Assembly (NCBI RefSeq): GCF_901000735.1
Contig: NC_081551.1
Coordinates: 21,666,545 to 21,730,544, forward strand
Direction of reading: 5' to 3'
Origin: Corylus avellana
Taxonomy: Eukaryota > Streptophyta > Magnoliopsida > Fagales > Betulaceae
Length of the DNA: 64,000 nt
Shown in pieces: positions 25,430-40,737 of the stretch (position 1 is the first letter of the stretch; the number at the start of each line of letters is the position of its first letter). A program made the position numbers and the translations under genes. The notes under the pieces were generated by a model. It was not told the origin of the DNA, made no database searches, and worked only from the letters and a program-made list of their open reading frames with translations.

Positions 25430-26270
25430 AGTTGCAGATAAGTTTTGACTTGGTTGGAAGTAGGTCGGAAATATGTGGACATTTTTTGTATGGAAATTGT
25501 GAATGTGTTGGTTGGTTACTTGCTGCAGATTTTTTTTTTTGTTTAATATGTGGAGGTACATACTTTTTACTTGGCTGGAAGTAGGATACAAATATTGAGA
25601 TATTTGCATGGAAATTATTCATGTATTGCAGGCTTACTTACTTGTTGGAGATTGATTTTGGTTTAAGATGTGAAAGTACGTAGTTTTGACTTGGTTGGAA
25701 GTAGATGAAAGAAGAAATGTGGACATTTCTTTAATGGAAATTGTGAATGTGTTGCTTGGTTACTTGCTGCAGATTTTTTTTTGTTTAATATGTGGAGGAT
25801 AGCTTTTTGCTTGGTTGGAAGTAGGTTGGAAATATTGAGATATTTGTATGGAAATTGTTCATGTATTGCAGGCTTATAGTTACTTGTTGGAGATTGATTT
25901 TAGTTTAAGATGTGAAAGTACGTAGTTTTGACTTGGTTGGAAGTAGATGAGAGAAGAAATGTGAACATTTCTTTAATGGAAATTGTGAATGTGTTGCTTG
26001 GTTACTTACTGCAGATTTTTTTTGTTTAATATGTGAAAGTACATAGTTTTGACTTGGTTGGAAGTAGATTGAAGAAGAAATGTGGACATTTTTCTTATGG
26101 AAATTGTGAATGTGTTGTATGCATGTAATTACTTGTTGTAGATTATTTTATGTTTACGATGTGGAAGTACATAATTTTGACTTGGTTGGAAGTAGGTTGG
26201 AAATGTGGACATTTTTTTATGGAAATTCTGAATGTATTGTAGGCTTAATTATTTGTTGAAGATTATATTT
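25430..26270. repeat. Tandem array, about 120-bp unit, seven copies
   Basis: The core GACTTGGTTGGAAGTAG or a close variant starts near 25447, 25571, 25689, 25808, 25928, 26048 and 26179, a spacing of about 120 bp. Each unit also carries TATGGAAATTGTGAATGT-like and TTACTTGCTGCAGATT-like segments. It lies just after the transposase stop codon, in the element's likely 3' UTR or spacer. Confidence 0.8.
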
Positions 26271-27154
26271 GTAATGTTGACGATGTTTTCCTTTTCCGTT
26301 TGCATGATTTATAGTGTTATTGGGACTCATTTTAAGTCATTTTAGCTTTAGATTTGCATATTTGAAATGATTATTTGTAAGGTTATGCACAAGGTTGGGG
26401 TTGGGGTTGGTTCGGTATGGTTTGGTTGGTTGATGATCTATCTCACACTAAGTCATAACAATCTTGGCTTTGCATTTGGTGGTTTTAAATGATTGTATTA
26501 TTGAATTTTCATAATATATGCCTGCAAGATCCGTGTGTGTGCTTGTGTGATTATGTTGGCCCATGGACCAGAATATCTTAAAAGACTACAAAATTACTGC
26601 TTGGTTACCAAATTGTGCACTGATAAACTAAGATAAATTATCGAAGGCTTTTTTTGGTTGCTGTTTTTGTACCAATGTAACAAATCTAAGATGTGGTGAA
26701 GTTGATTTGTATCTCATGTCTTTCATAATGGGTATCGATTTTCATAATTCTCAACTCGGTTGTGGAATTAAGGGTTTTCCTTTTCGATAATTTGCAAGTC
26801 GGTAGTGGAATTGTCAAGCATGTGCATTATAAGGCCGAGGAGAATTTTTTTAATAAGGTGCACCACTTGTAATGATAAATGTTATTTTAAAAGGTAAAAA
26901 ATCAAACTCAAAATACCAACGTGACTTTATGGTCAAATGCATGGCATACACGCAATTCATGTTTGTACAGTCATAGCAACTAATAAATTCATTAAAAACT
27001 ACATTACATTTCAGATAAGCTTCTAGAATTACACGGCTCTAAAACGTACGGCATTGTGCTACCACAATTAGTTATGTTACAAAATACCACATTGTGCTCC
27101 CAAAATAACACAAACATAAAAAAAACACAATGTCATCTCAAAATTACATAGACC
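26271..27154. other. AT-rich spacer between the convergent MULE genes
   Basis: No coding frame or recognisable repeat apart from a short GGTTGGGGTT run near 26395. It separates the convergent 3' ends of the transposase and the GRF-type pseudogene. Confidence 0.4.
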
Positions 27155-27545
27155 TCAGTTCAACTTCAAACGGCCAAGCTTGCATTCATACGGACCACTT
27201 GAAGTGTATCCAAACAACAAAACGAAAATGACACTTAAACAAATTACCCAGGAACACGCAAGAATTGTTTGGTAATTCTTCTTAACTGCATGGAGTTTGA
27301 TCTCCCCAATCTCTACTTCCTTATGATACCGGGCAATTTCTTTATCCATTTCTACCTTCAAACACAGATTTTCTCTCTCCATTTCTACCTTCACCTTACT
27401 GACTTCAACTTGAACCATGTCTTCACACCGCTTTGCTTCTAACAACAATTTTTGGTGCTTTCGCCAGAACCAAGTTCCAACCCTTTTACATTTCGCACAC
27501 AGCTAAGGATCAACCCATTCAAAGTAACCACAATCTCGGTTGATC
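27155..27545 (-). pseudogene. GRF zinc-finger protein pseudogene, C-terminal exon
   Basis: On the minus strand an exon starts after an AG near 27533-27534 and reads NRDCGYFEWVDP, the end of a GRF-type zinc finger. An in-frame TAG follows, then LCAKCKRVG, a charged coiled-coil-like stretch (KVEMERENLCLKVEMDKE), and a hydrophobic segment ILACSWVICLSVIFVLLFGY fitting one transmembrane helix, ending RLKLN and TGA at 27155. GRF-finger proteins with a C-terminal coil and helix are common in plants. The Cys-rich first part should lie in or beyond the N gap at 27884-27983. A plausible leader exon with a GTGAGC donor near 28200 is on the same strand. The single TAG marks it as broken unless the assembly is wrong. 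Confidence 0.65.
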
Positions 27546-27883
27546 TATAAAATAGTAAACAAATATTAATCACCAATCTAAACACATACAATATTACTTT
27601 ATAATGACAAAATATTAATCACCAATCTAAACACATACAATATTACACATACCCATTTTTTATAGTTACATATAAAATAGCTAAATGGTGAAGTTTTTTT
27701 CACAATCAATTTTTTTTTTCCGCTCCACTATCGAATATGATAGTGTAGTTGAAAAACCATGACACATAAAATTTGAAACCTAAACCCTAAACCATTACAC
27801 AAGCATCACGCCTAACCATTACACATAAAATTTTAAAATGCATAAACCTTATGGATGCTCTTATATATTGACAATAGAAGCCA

Positions 27884-27983
27884 NNNNNNNNNNNNNNNNN
27901 NNNNNNNNNNNNNNNNNNNNNNNNNNNNNNNNNNNNNNNNNNNNNNNNNNNNNNNNNNNNNNNNNNNNNNNNNNNNNNNNNNN
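27884..27983. other. Assembly gap (100 N)
   Basis: Exactly 100 N, the usual placeholder for a gap of unknown size. It falls where the first exon of the GRF-type pseudogene is expected. Confidence 0.99.
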
Positions 27984-28756
27984 GACCTTCTAGTGAAAAT
28001 GAATTTCACAACTGAACGAATTCAATAACTCTGAATCTAATAAACAAGCATAAACAAACAACCACGAAATTAACACCACCATCACAAAACCAAGAACAAA
28101 AAAAGGAAACTTCAGTATCTGTGCTTGTAAATGAAACGATCATTCAGAAATGGATTGAATGAAACACATAACAACAAGAACTATCACTGAAGAGCTCACC
28201 TTTCTGCAGCCGAAATTTCACCAATTCTAGAGAGAGAGAGAGAGATAAGAAGAATAAGAAGAAGTTCAGGCGGCCATAATAAAGCTCTGCCTCTGGAAAC
28301 GGTTCTCAAAGAGACAGAGAGAAAAGGGAGATTTTTGTGAAATTAATTAGGGTAAATTAATATATTAATAGAGATATTAAAAATGGTTAGAAAGAGAGGA
28401 AAGAGGACCCTCATGTGCGTCGAAACTGCAATAAGAGGAAGGAGGAAAGGAGAGAGAGAGAGAGAGAAGCGACGGTCAGTTTCTTCTTCGTTGTGTTGTG
28501 TCCATGTGTACTCTTGTGCTCCTGTTTCCGATTGAGAGCTCTTGTTTGGTAACAATAATAGGCATCCAATGAACTACTTTTCTTTTTTAAAATAAAATAA
28601 AATAAAATAAAATTATTACAGGGTTAAATTTTTAGAGTAAATTAAACTTTTCTCCAATAAATTATTACATATGTCTAACTTTTTCTTTTTTTTTTTTTTT
28701 TTTTTTGGGGCACGGGAGGAAGAAGGTTCGAACTAATGACCTATGCTTTATTTTTT

Positions 28757-28835
28757 TTATTTTTGACATGTCCGCACAAGAGGGAGAAGAGAGATTCGAA
28801 CTAGTGACCTCCGCTTTATTAGACGTAGACCGTAG
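28757..28835 (-). mobile_element. SINE fragment, tRNA-derived
   Basis: The minus strand carries the SINE pattern found elsewhere in this window: GGAGGTCACTAGTTCGAATC (box B-like) followed by TTGTGCGGACATGTCAAAAA. The box A half is degraded (AGACTACGG region). Another partial copy with GGTTCGAAC lies just before it at about 28708-28750. Confidence 0.65.
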
Positions 28836-28854
28836 TCTAACTTCTCCTTATAAA

Positions 28855-29910
28855 CTTTATCTTAAAATTTTGGGTCTACTTGTCTCCTCTATATCTTCAC
28901 TTAAGTCCATAGATGAATGGAAATATGTGTAAAATAATTAAATTATTCATTCATATAAAATGAGAGTTTTGAACGTTAAAAAATCATTAAATTTATTCTT
29001 AAATTTTCTTTTGATTAATTTTTAATATAAAATCTGTCATATTTATTAAATAACCATTAATTCTAAAAATTTAAGCGGCTAAAAAAATGATAAACTTAAT
29101 TATTTAATTTCATGTATTTAAGGTATAAGTTAGTACCTTTATGTTAATATTATGTTAAATTATCAATTGTTTGAAAAAAATTAATTTTCTAAATTTAGTT
29201 TTTTAATTAATATTCTAATAATTTTTTTTAAGTGAACAAAATATAAAAGAAGGACCTTTGTTAATAGTAGTTTATACTGTTTCTCTAATTTAATTTTTAC
29301 TTTTAATAATGACTTAAATTTTACACGTGTAAACACCATGTTGGTGATTGTTTGCTAATGAAAACGTTATTTACCCCAATTTTTATTAAAGTAATGTTAT
29401 ATATCGCACTAATATTTTATAAGTATCCTACTATTTTTACAGAAACAATGTTAAAAACTACAGTTTTACTGTCTCCAAGAAGTAGCTCAATCGGCTAGGA
29501 TCACACTTAATGAAGTGGAGATCACTAGTTCGAATCTTCTTCCCCCCTTTTGTGCGGACATGTCAAAAAAAAAAATTACAGTTTTACTTCAAACCTACCC
29601 TAAAATAATTGACACGGCAGATTTCCATGCTTTTTTTGGGGGGAGGATTTGTAAGTGATTTTTAAAATTATTATTAAATTTATGATAAATTCTCATTAGA
29701 TTTTAATTTAATTATAATTGTAAAAACCATTTAAAAAAATAGATGTAAAGAATATGGGAGTGTCTAGTGTTACTCATTTAACATTACTCTATTTATTATT
29801 TTATTTATTTGGGATCGGCTTTTTGCCCGGAAACTCAGGGCGTGCCATGCGCCGCTCATTGACATAAAACGATTCAACGAAACAAGTTGGTGGGTGGGGG
29901 GGGGATGTTT
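28855..29910. repeat. 1,056-bp duplication, copy 1
   Basis: Nearly identical to 30011-31066 over the full length, with only scattered single-base and 1-bp length differences. It ends exactly at the 100-N gap. It contains a complete SINE and the segment ending in GGGTGGGGGGGGGATGTTT. Confidence 0.9.
29471..29576 (+). mobile_element. SINE, tRNA-derived, complete with target duplication
   Basis: A 106-bp element. GTAGCTCAATCGGCTAGG matches an RNA polymerase III box A and ACTAGTTCGAATC matches box B, followed by a short 3' part and an A-run. The 12-bp direct repeat TACAGTTTTACT flanks it at 29459-29470 and 29577-29588, as expected from LINE-type reverse transcription. Confidence 0.85.
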
Positions 29911-30010
29911 NNNNNNNNNNNNNNNNNNNNNNNNNNNNNNNNNNNNNNNNNNNNNNNNNNNNNNNNNNNNNNNNNNNNNNNNNNNNNNNNNNNNNNNNNN
30001 NNNNNNNNNN
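29911..30010. other. Assembly gap (100 N) between the duplicate copies
   Basis: Placeholder gap of 100 N lying exactly between two nearly identical 1,056-bp sequences. Confidence 0.99.
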
Positions 30011-31066
30011 CTTTATTTTAAAAATTTGGGTCTACTTGTCTCCTCTATATCTATTTCACTTAAGTCCATAGATGAATGGAAATATGTGTAAAATAATTAA
30101 ATTATTCATTCATATAAAATGAGAGTTTTAAACGTTAAAAAATCATTAAATTTATTCTTAAATTTTCTTTTGATTAATTTTTAATATAAAATCTGTAATA
30201 TTTATTAAATAACCATTAATTCTAAAAATTTAAGCGGCTAAAAAATAATAAACTTAATTATTTAATTTCATGTATTTAAGGTATAAGTTAGTACCTTTAT
30301 GTTAATATTATGTTAAATTATTAATTGTTTGAAAAAATTAATTTTCTAAATTTAGTTTTTTAATTAATATTCTAATAATTTTTTTTAAGTGAACAAAATA
30401 TAAAAGAAGGACCTTTGTTAATAGTAGTTTATACTGTTTCTCTAATTTAATTTTTACTTTTAATAATGACTTAAATTTTACACGTGTAAACACCATGTTG
30501 GTGATTGTTTGCTAATGAAAACGTTATTTACCCCAATTTTTATTAAAGTAATGTTATATATCGCACTAATATTTTATAAGTATCCTACTATTTTTACAGA
30601 AACAATGTTAAAAACTACAGTTTTACTGTCTCCAAGAAGTAGCTCAATCGGCTAGGATCACACTTAATGAAGTGGAGATCACTAGTTCGAATCTTCTTCC
30701 CCCCTTTTGTGCGGACATGTCAAAAAAAAAAATTACAGTTTTACTTCAAACCTACCCTAAAATAATTGACACGGCAGATTTCCATGCTTTTTTTGGGGGG
30801 AGGATTTGTAAGTGATTTTTAAAATTATTATTAAATTTATGATAAATTCTCATTAGATTTTAATTTAATTATAATTGTAAAAACCATTTAAAAAAATAGA
30901 TGTAAAGAATATGGGACTGTCTAGTGTTACTCATTTAACATACTCTATTTATTATTTTATTTATTTGGGATCGGCTTTTTGCCCGGAAACTCAGGGCGTG
31001 CCATGCGCCGCTCATTGACATAAAACGATTCAACGAAACAAGTTGGTGGGTGGGGGGGGGATGTTT
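30011..31066. repeat. 1,056-bp duplication, copy 2
   Basis: Second copy of 28855-29910. Differences include ATGGGACTG versus ATGGGAGTG near the right end and several single-base indels. After 31066 the sequence continues uniquely (AAGGAGTGTGATATTC). Confidence 0.9.
30628..30733 (+). mobile_element. SINE, tRNA-derived, copy inside duplication 2
   Basis: The same 106-bp SINE as at 29471, with the same 12-bp flanks. It is present because the whole segment is duplicated, not through a second transposition. Confidence 0.85.
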
Positions 31067-34000
31067 AAGGAGTGTGATATTCACACGGTGGCCAAAGCTT
31101 TCACCAGCTTCCATGATCCTGACACGTGGTGTAAATGTTTTGAAGGGTGACTGTTTTGGATTTAGTCAATGCCACGTGGCATATACAAGATTCTGTTCAG
31201 AGACGGGATTGGTCTTTTGGTCAAAGGATGATGAGAGAGCAATTTCCACGACGCTTTTTAATTAGGACTTTCTTTTTTCGAATTATTTAATGGGTTTTTT
31301 TTTTTTTTGTAAGGATGGTATGATGGGGTATGATGAGGGAGACAAAAGATGTGCCCTTTAATCTTTATGCTCGTGTTGTGGGAGAGGGACCAAGAGGAAA
31401 TTGGATGGAGTTCATGGCTAACATCATTGTAGGACAATAGGACCATGTGGGGTACCCCTTATCAGAACTGTTCGACCGTCTGGGTATCCTAACTTACCTA
31501 CCAAAAAAACACAAAACAAACCATAATAGCATGGGGATGCTGATTAGAGGCAAAATGGGTCTGCGAGTTGACCTGTTTACAATTCATAATGACTTGCAAC
31601 TTGTTTAGGGTAAACTCAAACATAACTTGTTTAACTAATGGGTCGACCTTACCAAACCCAAATACGACACGACAATTTCAATGATCACCCAACACGACCC
31701 GCTTAATCCCTTTAGCTTATAATTTTTTTTTTTAAAAAAAAATAATAAAAAATGAAAGTGATGAATCGGGACATAAACAAGTCAAATGACCCATTTATCA
31801 ACATAAACGGGTCACTTGACCCGTTTATCAAAATAAACGGGGTCAACCAATTTATGACCCAAACCCGTTCAAGATAAACAAATAAAATAAAATAAAAAAT
31901 AAATGTGTCTGGCGGGTCAACTCACAAAATAAATGGAACTCGTTAAGGGCAAACCCAAACCCATAAATTTTGTGTCAGGTTTGCGGGTCGTATCAAAATT
32001 GTCAACCATAACAATGCTGATCTATAAAGAGTACTGTGACGTATCAATACATGCAATACTTTTGATGTCAAATTACTAAAATATGAACCGTGACATGCAA
32101 TTTATACGACACTTATCACTTTTATAAATTCGTCAAGGAGAGGATCTGTAAGAGAGCAAAGAGGTTAGAAAGGTTCATCGGTGCTAAATTCGGCCATACG
32201 ACTCAAGAGAGTATATGAGTAAATGTTATCTTCTTATATAAGTAAGCGTCCTCCACCCTTCCTCTTGGAGTCTTACGAACTCTTGCCAATATTTGTTACC
32301 GATGTGGGAATTCCTTCCTTAGGTTCATTGAGCAAGCAGTTGGCTAATATGGCAAAGTAAAGAATCAGATGTTAAGTGTTACATCTTGACAATAGTGTAC
32401 TCAAATCGTTGCTGGCTGTTTGGACTGTAGGCCATCAAGCTTTATAGGCCCCTTGGTTGTGGGTCATCTGCCTTCTACTATCCTTGGGGAATGATATTGA
32501 ATAAGATATCATTGTACACTTATAATTATCTCCATCCCCTAATATGTTGTGATCAACAAATTTTTTTAAATTATATCAGTGGGTTGCTTATAAAGTATAC
32601 CTTAAAATTGTCATGATTATGACAGATTATATAACCATATATAGTTATCACTAGTCCTTATGAATTGATAGGGTGAACATTATTAGTCTACCCTATATAA
32701 TATACCTCCATTTGTTTCTCCATCCGCCAACAAAGAAAACTTGGTGTGAAGGGGTTGATGGGGCATATATATATTCCTTAAACTCCCACATAATTGCCTT
32801 TTTAATTAATTAATTATTTTTTTCAAGGAAGTTATCAATGGCAATTTGACCATGAACTTTCCAACCTGCTGTCTTTGTGGAGCTTGACCGATTCGTAGCC
32901 TCGGACGACGATAAGGATGTACCGGAAATTTGTTAATTATCATAGAATTAAGTCGTTCTTGACGTTTATACGGTTACTTTCACACACTGTATGAGTTAAT
33001 TATAACTCATTTTGACGTTCAAAGCAAGTGGTTCAGATAATTCACTAGTCATTTATTGGTAAATATTGCACTCTGAAGATCTAAAGGAAGAAAAAAAAAA
33101 AAAAAAAAAAAAAACCTACTCTTGACAATTAAGAATAATGTTATTCTCTGTATTCATTTTATATTATTCTCCGGGTTTTAATTAGTGATCGATATAAAAA
33201 GTTATTTAAAACACAACATATCTACCCGCAATATATAATGGGCAAAAAGAATAACATTTATTAGACAATTAATACCCCGCAAGCAATCGGGAAGGATTGA
33301 AAGGTGTTTCCATGGTCATGTTCCTATATGTGTCTCCTGTTTTGGTGGGTAGGATTGAAGGGTTTCGAGATAGTCATGCTTTTTCCTGTCCTCTGTTAGT
33401 TTGTAGTTTGTTCTGTTAACTGTCTTCTTTGATGGTATCTATTTTTTTGATGAATCAAATCATTTATTTGACAAATTTTCAATTGTTTTAAGGAAGGTTA
33501 TGTCCCCTTTATTTTTTATATTTTTGTACCCTGCATTGAAAAAAAAAAAAAAAAAAAAAAAGACCTTATACGTGGCCGGCAGAAGGTAGTTGATGGGCAC
33601 ATATAACAAACCGATTAACCAAATCCGTATACCAAAAGTCCAACTTAGAGTGGACTTGGAACCGGAAAAAAGGTAGGAATAGCAGTCGTCTGCTACCTTC
33701 ATCTTTCCTTTGTAGACGCCAAGCCACCCAACTACCACTACGACTGCAAAACCAACCTAGTGGCAAAATAACCTTAATAGGAGGGCCCAGTTGAGGGCCA
33801 GTAGGCTGAAAAGCAAGCCTAATCCGAGCTCCAGACTCGGGCTCATTAAGCGGTTTACACACCGAAACCATTTTATTAACTTGCTAATTAAATCACGAAT
33901 ATACACCACATTCAACATGGGCTCCCGTGCTCGTGGGTACTTGTCTCACCATGCTCATTTAATCACTTACCAACTATAAGGACAGGTAACCTTTACAAAA

Positions 34001-35200
34001 GGTAAAAAAACAATGTCGAGGTATGCGTTTACTTGCTCATATCAAATTCACATTCACTAACTTAAACATCAGAGATAATTTTGTTGTTGTTACCGAGTTG
34101 CCACTCTTACCTTAAACCTTTTTACGTAAATCTCCAACATTCAAGCCAGTAGACCAAGTCCTACGCCCACCTTCTTTCCCACTTGCTGAGTGCAAATACT
34201 TTTATGGAATTTATAAATTTTATAAAAACTAATAATTCATTTTATCTGTCAAATTTTTCTAATGTTTGGTATTATGTTCTAAAGAAATATCAGCCTTTGT
34301 CCCCTGAGAACGTTGACCAAAAATGTAAATTCTATAAAGTTTATATTTTCTTCAATTAGGCTATATATTGTATTTATTAAGACGCTAAATAGTCTTGTGT
34401 TAGATTCAATCTTCATCGGATATGTGAATGGTTGGTTGCTTCTGCAATTGGATGATGATCATTCATCGCAATCTTGTTGTGGATTACGTCAAGTGGGCCA
34501 AGCCCAACTGGACAGAGCCAGTACGAGGTTACCTGGTGGCCCAACATAGTCATTCCTGTTTTTACTGAGTCCCCAAGGAAACTTCTCATGATTTTATATA
34601 GATAACCAATAAACACATTACTCCTATCCAAGCTTAACCTAAAAAATTTATAAATTTTTAGAGTTACTCACTTCTATTTCTGTGCTTATTGAGTTTATAA
34701 TCCAATACCAGTTACTTTTTTTAAAAAATAATAATTTGTTAATGAAAAATTATGTGTAAACCATAAACACAATTTAAAATTGACAATAAATGAAAAAAAA
34801 AAACCTTGGGGTATTATAAATTTCCTATAAATTTACATGATAATTCATATGAATGTCACGTGGCACAACCTGAATTAAAAAAGTAAGTAATTGACAAGTA
34901 AATTTAATTATTATTTGGTTGATATAATAAATGTTACATAAACGGTTAGTTTTACAGCGGTTTATAAGAGATTTATAATAATGTTATGTATTATATTTTT
35001 ATTCAATTTTTATACCACTTACTTATCCGTCACTATCAATTAGTAATTTCTTTTTAAAATAATGATTGAACGACAGTAGCACGTTAACAATATAGAATAA
35101 AAATGTAATTTCTAGTATATATATATAGCCATTATTATACATGATAGTAAATATCAAATATATAATAAATATATAATAATATTCTATTAAATAGCCTTTC
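31067..35200. other. 4.1-kb intergenic region, no gene recognised
   Basis: AT-rich with poly-A/T runs. From about 31540 to 32010 it carries repeated GGGTCAA/TTGACCC motifs, including a palindrome ATAAACGGGTCA-CT-TGACCCGTTTAT at 31803-31828, which looks like a degraded MITE. Around 33560-33870 the composition becomes more GC-rich and minus-strand frames open for about 100 codons, but none matches a family I recognise. Confidence 0.4.
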
Positions 35201-35214
35201 TCCTTTCTAGGACA

Positions 35215-35220
35215 CACGTG
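35215..35220. promoter_or_regulatory. G-box CACGTG upstream of OPR3
   Basis: Perfect CACGTG about 300 bp upstream of the TATA box of the OPR3-like gene. Established knowledge: MYC-type bHLH factors of jasmonate signalling bind G-boxes, and OPR3 is jasmonate-inducible in Arabidopsis. Use of this site is inference. Confidence 0.45.
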
Positions 35221-35520
35221 AAAAATAATAAGCTAAAAGAGAATAGTCCAAACACGACTCGTCTGCAAGTCAGGAACCCATAAAAAATTTCCACACGTTA
35301 TACATGATGACTCAAATAAATGGTGAAGATATCCCTATCGATCGGAGCCACTAGACCGACCATTGTCAATCGACGACCACTAAACAAAAAGAGCTGTATT
35401 CATCAGATGGCACAGACAAGCCTATCCAATGTGTCGACCCACATGCGATTACATCCCCCTACCGACCAATAATTGTCGTACCTAAATGTCCAAAACGCCT
35501 CTCACAACTTCCATTATTTG

Positions 35521-35527
35521 TATATAA
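35521..35527 (+). promoter_or_regulatory. TATA box of OPR3
   Basis: TATATAA, 83 bp before the start codon at 35610. This spacing suits transcription starting near 35550 and a 5' UTR of about 60 nt. Confidence 0.65.
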
Positions 35528-35609
35528 GCCCTCGCTTCTGTTTAATTTCCACCTGTGTACTATCTGGGCAGATCATCGTCATCAAAAGATCAGAGTGCTG
35601 TGTACAATA

Positions 35610-39216
<3,607 letters not shown>

Positions 39217-40737
39217 TGAGCTCCATGCGTACGGCCTTTGCATATCTTGTTTTTGTGCTTCATGATCTGGATTTTCCTTCTTGTTGAGAAAGAATAGCTA
39301 ACTTGTTCACAGAATCATTAAGTTATGCATGTGGGGTACTCTAATGTAATAGAAATGGCAGCAAAGGCCGCATCACTTTGTAAGAGTTTTTTTTTTAAAA
39401 AAAAAATATTTTGTAAGCTTAGCATTTCTCATAAGATAATAATACATGATCTTCAAATATTTAGTGTGGAAATGTTTGGTCTCATACATAAAATATGAAA
39501 ACTTAAAGTCATAAATGAGTTCTTTGTAAAAAGGAACTTGGCGTAAAACGGATGCAATGCTCAAATGTGGTTGCTTGGAAGGCAGCTGTTTTTATCGCAA
39601 ATATCTAAGACTCCAACGTATTTATTTGGAGGGTGATGCGTTAGAAATTGTAAATGAAAGATAGAAGTTCATCACTTAAAAGATAACACCAAAGGGATAT
39701 AGACTATTACCATCCAAAGGATTACAACAAGGGATACAGAACTTAAAAAACTTACCACTTTAATGGTTACATCAAAGAGATACAGAGATATAAGGAGAAC
39801 TCTTCTCTTACAAGCCAAAGGTTGGTTTTTTAATACAAAACTCTAGTAATCCCCTACACTTACACTTACAAGTATTTATAAAAGTTTAGAACAACCCTCT
39901 AAGCATGGATAAGCATCTAATGATGTTAAACAAGTAATAATGGCAGAAAACAATCATTAATTCGTGGGGCAGCAGACAAGGGGACAAACAGCCACCTTAA
40001 GGTATATTTTCGAAAAACCTGACCACTCCACTTCCAACGGTTATAACTTTCGGCACACAACTTTAAATGGCCTGAAATCTTCTTAACTAGAAAGATAAGA
40101 TTTTGAGCTTCAAGTTAGACCTAGGCATGAGCTTAAAAAGATGGATAATTGGACGGTCATGAGGGTTTTTAGAACTTTTTAGACTGCAACATGATTTATT
40201 CAATTTAGGCCTTTAAATTATGTTGAGCCTGTGGGCTTAATTGGGTTGAAACTTGGGCCATTGTTAAATCATCCTTGTTGGACATACCCATGTCAAATAA
40301 TGACCCCTCCTATTTCCATGCGTCCCGGCCACCTGAGGAGGAAAACAAAAATGAATGAAAGCTCCGGCTAAACAGTTATACGATTAGCGGTTACTAATGG
40401 CTCCGTTTGTACACCCAGGCCTTATATACCTACCGCCTTCATCTTCCTTTCATTCTTTTCAAATTTACCCATATAGTGGATTTGAAAATATAAATGGAGA
40501 ATGATGGGAAACGAGCATTTCTCTCTACAGGTTGCAACTACGTACCTCCCCAACCCCATCTTGAAGCGATGAGTCTACTGCTTATTGTGTGAAATATATA
40601 TTGAAGCTCTCTTCCTGACTTTACTGTTTCTCGAAGCTATTTGTCGGAGGAATGGCCGCTTGAAGTCGTCAGTTTACCCCCCAACCCAAACCCCATCTCT
40701 CTTCCTCCTCTTCTTCTTCAACAAAACCTGACACACA
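39217..40737. other. OPR3 3' flank and TE-like spacer
   Basis: The first 150 bp or so is the likely OPR3 3' UTR. From about 39640 to 40310 the sequence looks like transposon or LTR debris (several short repeated GGGATACAG/GGGATATAG segments), without a clear terminus or domain. The last 150 bp is pyrimidine-rich and precedes the dehydroquinate synthase relic. Confidence 0.4.

Larger units (their letters stand above)
16023..28330 (+). mobile_element. Large degraded Mutator-like element (MULE), composite
   Basis: I group here a possible left terminus (from about 16023, GGGAAAATTACAGTTTACCCC), a leader exon with a donor at 16523/16524, a long leader intron, the transposase pseudogene (21183-25250), a tandem array (25.4-26.3 kb) and an opposite-strand GRF zinc-finger pseudogene (27155 to at least 27545). 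The transposase identity is firm. The outer limits are not: I could not find the matching inverted terminus on the right, and a 100-N gap lies at 27884-27983. A CACTA element (17415-19450) is nested in the leader intron. The right limit is an estimate based on the end of a plausible leader exon of the minus-strand gene near 28200-28330. Confidence 0.45.

Noticed and set aside
25228..25622. Three minus-strand frames of 84-117 codons
   Set aside because: They lie antisense to the downstream tandem array, are rich in His/Tyr/Ile from AT-rich repeats and match no family.
33566..33871. Minus-strand frame of 101 codons in a more GC-rich patch
   Set aside because: No recognisable domain, no consistent splice signals and competing frames of similar length. 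Possibly old transposon sequence.
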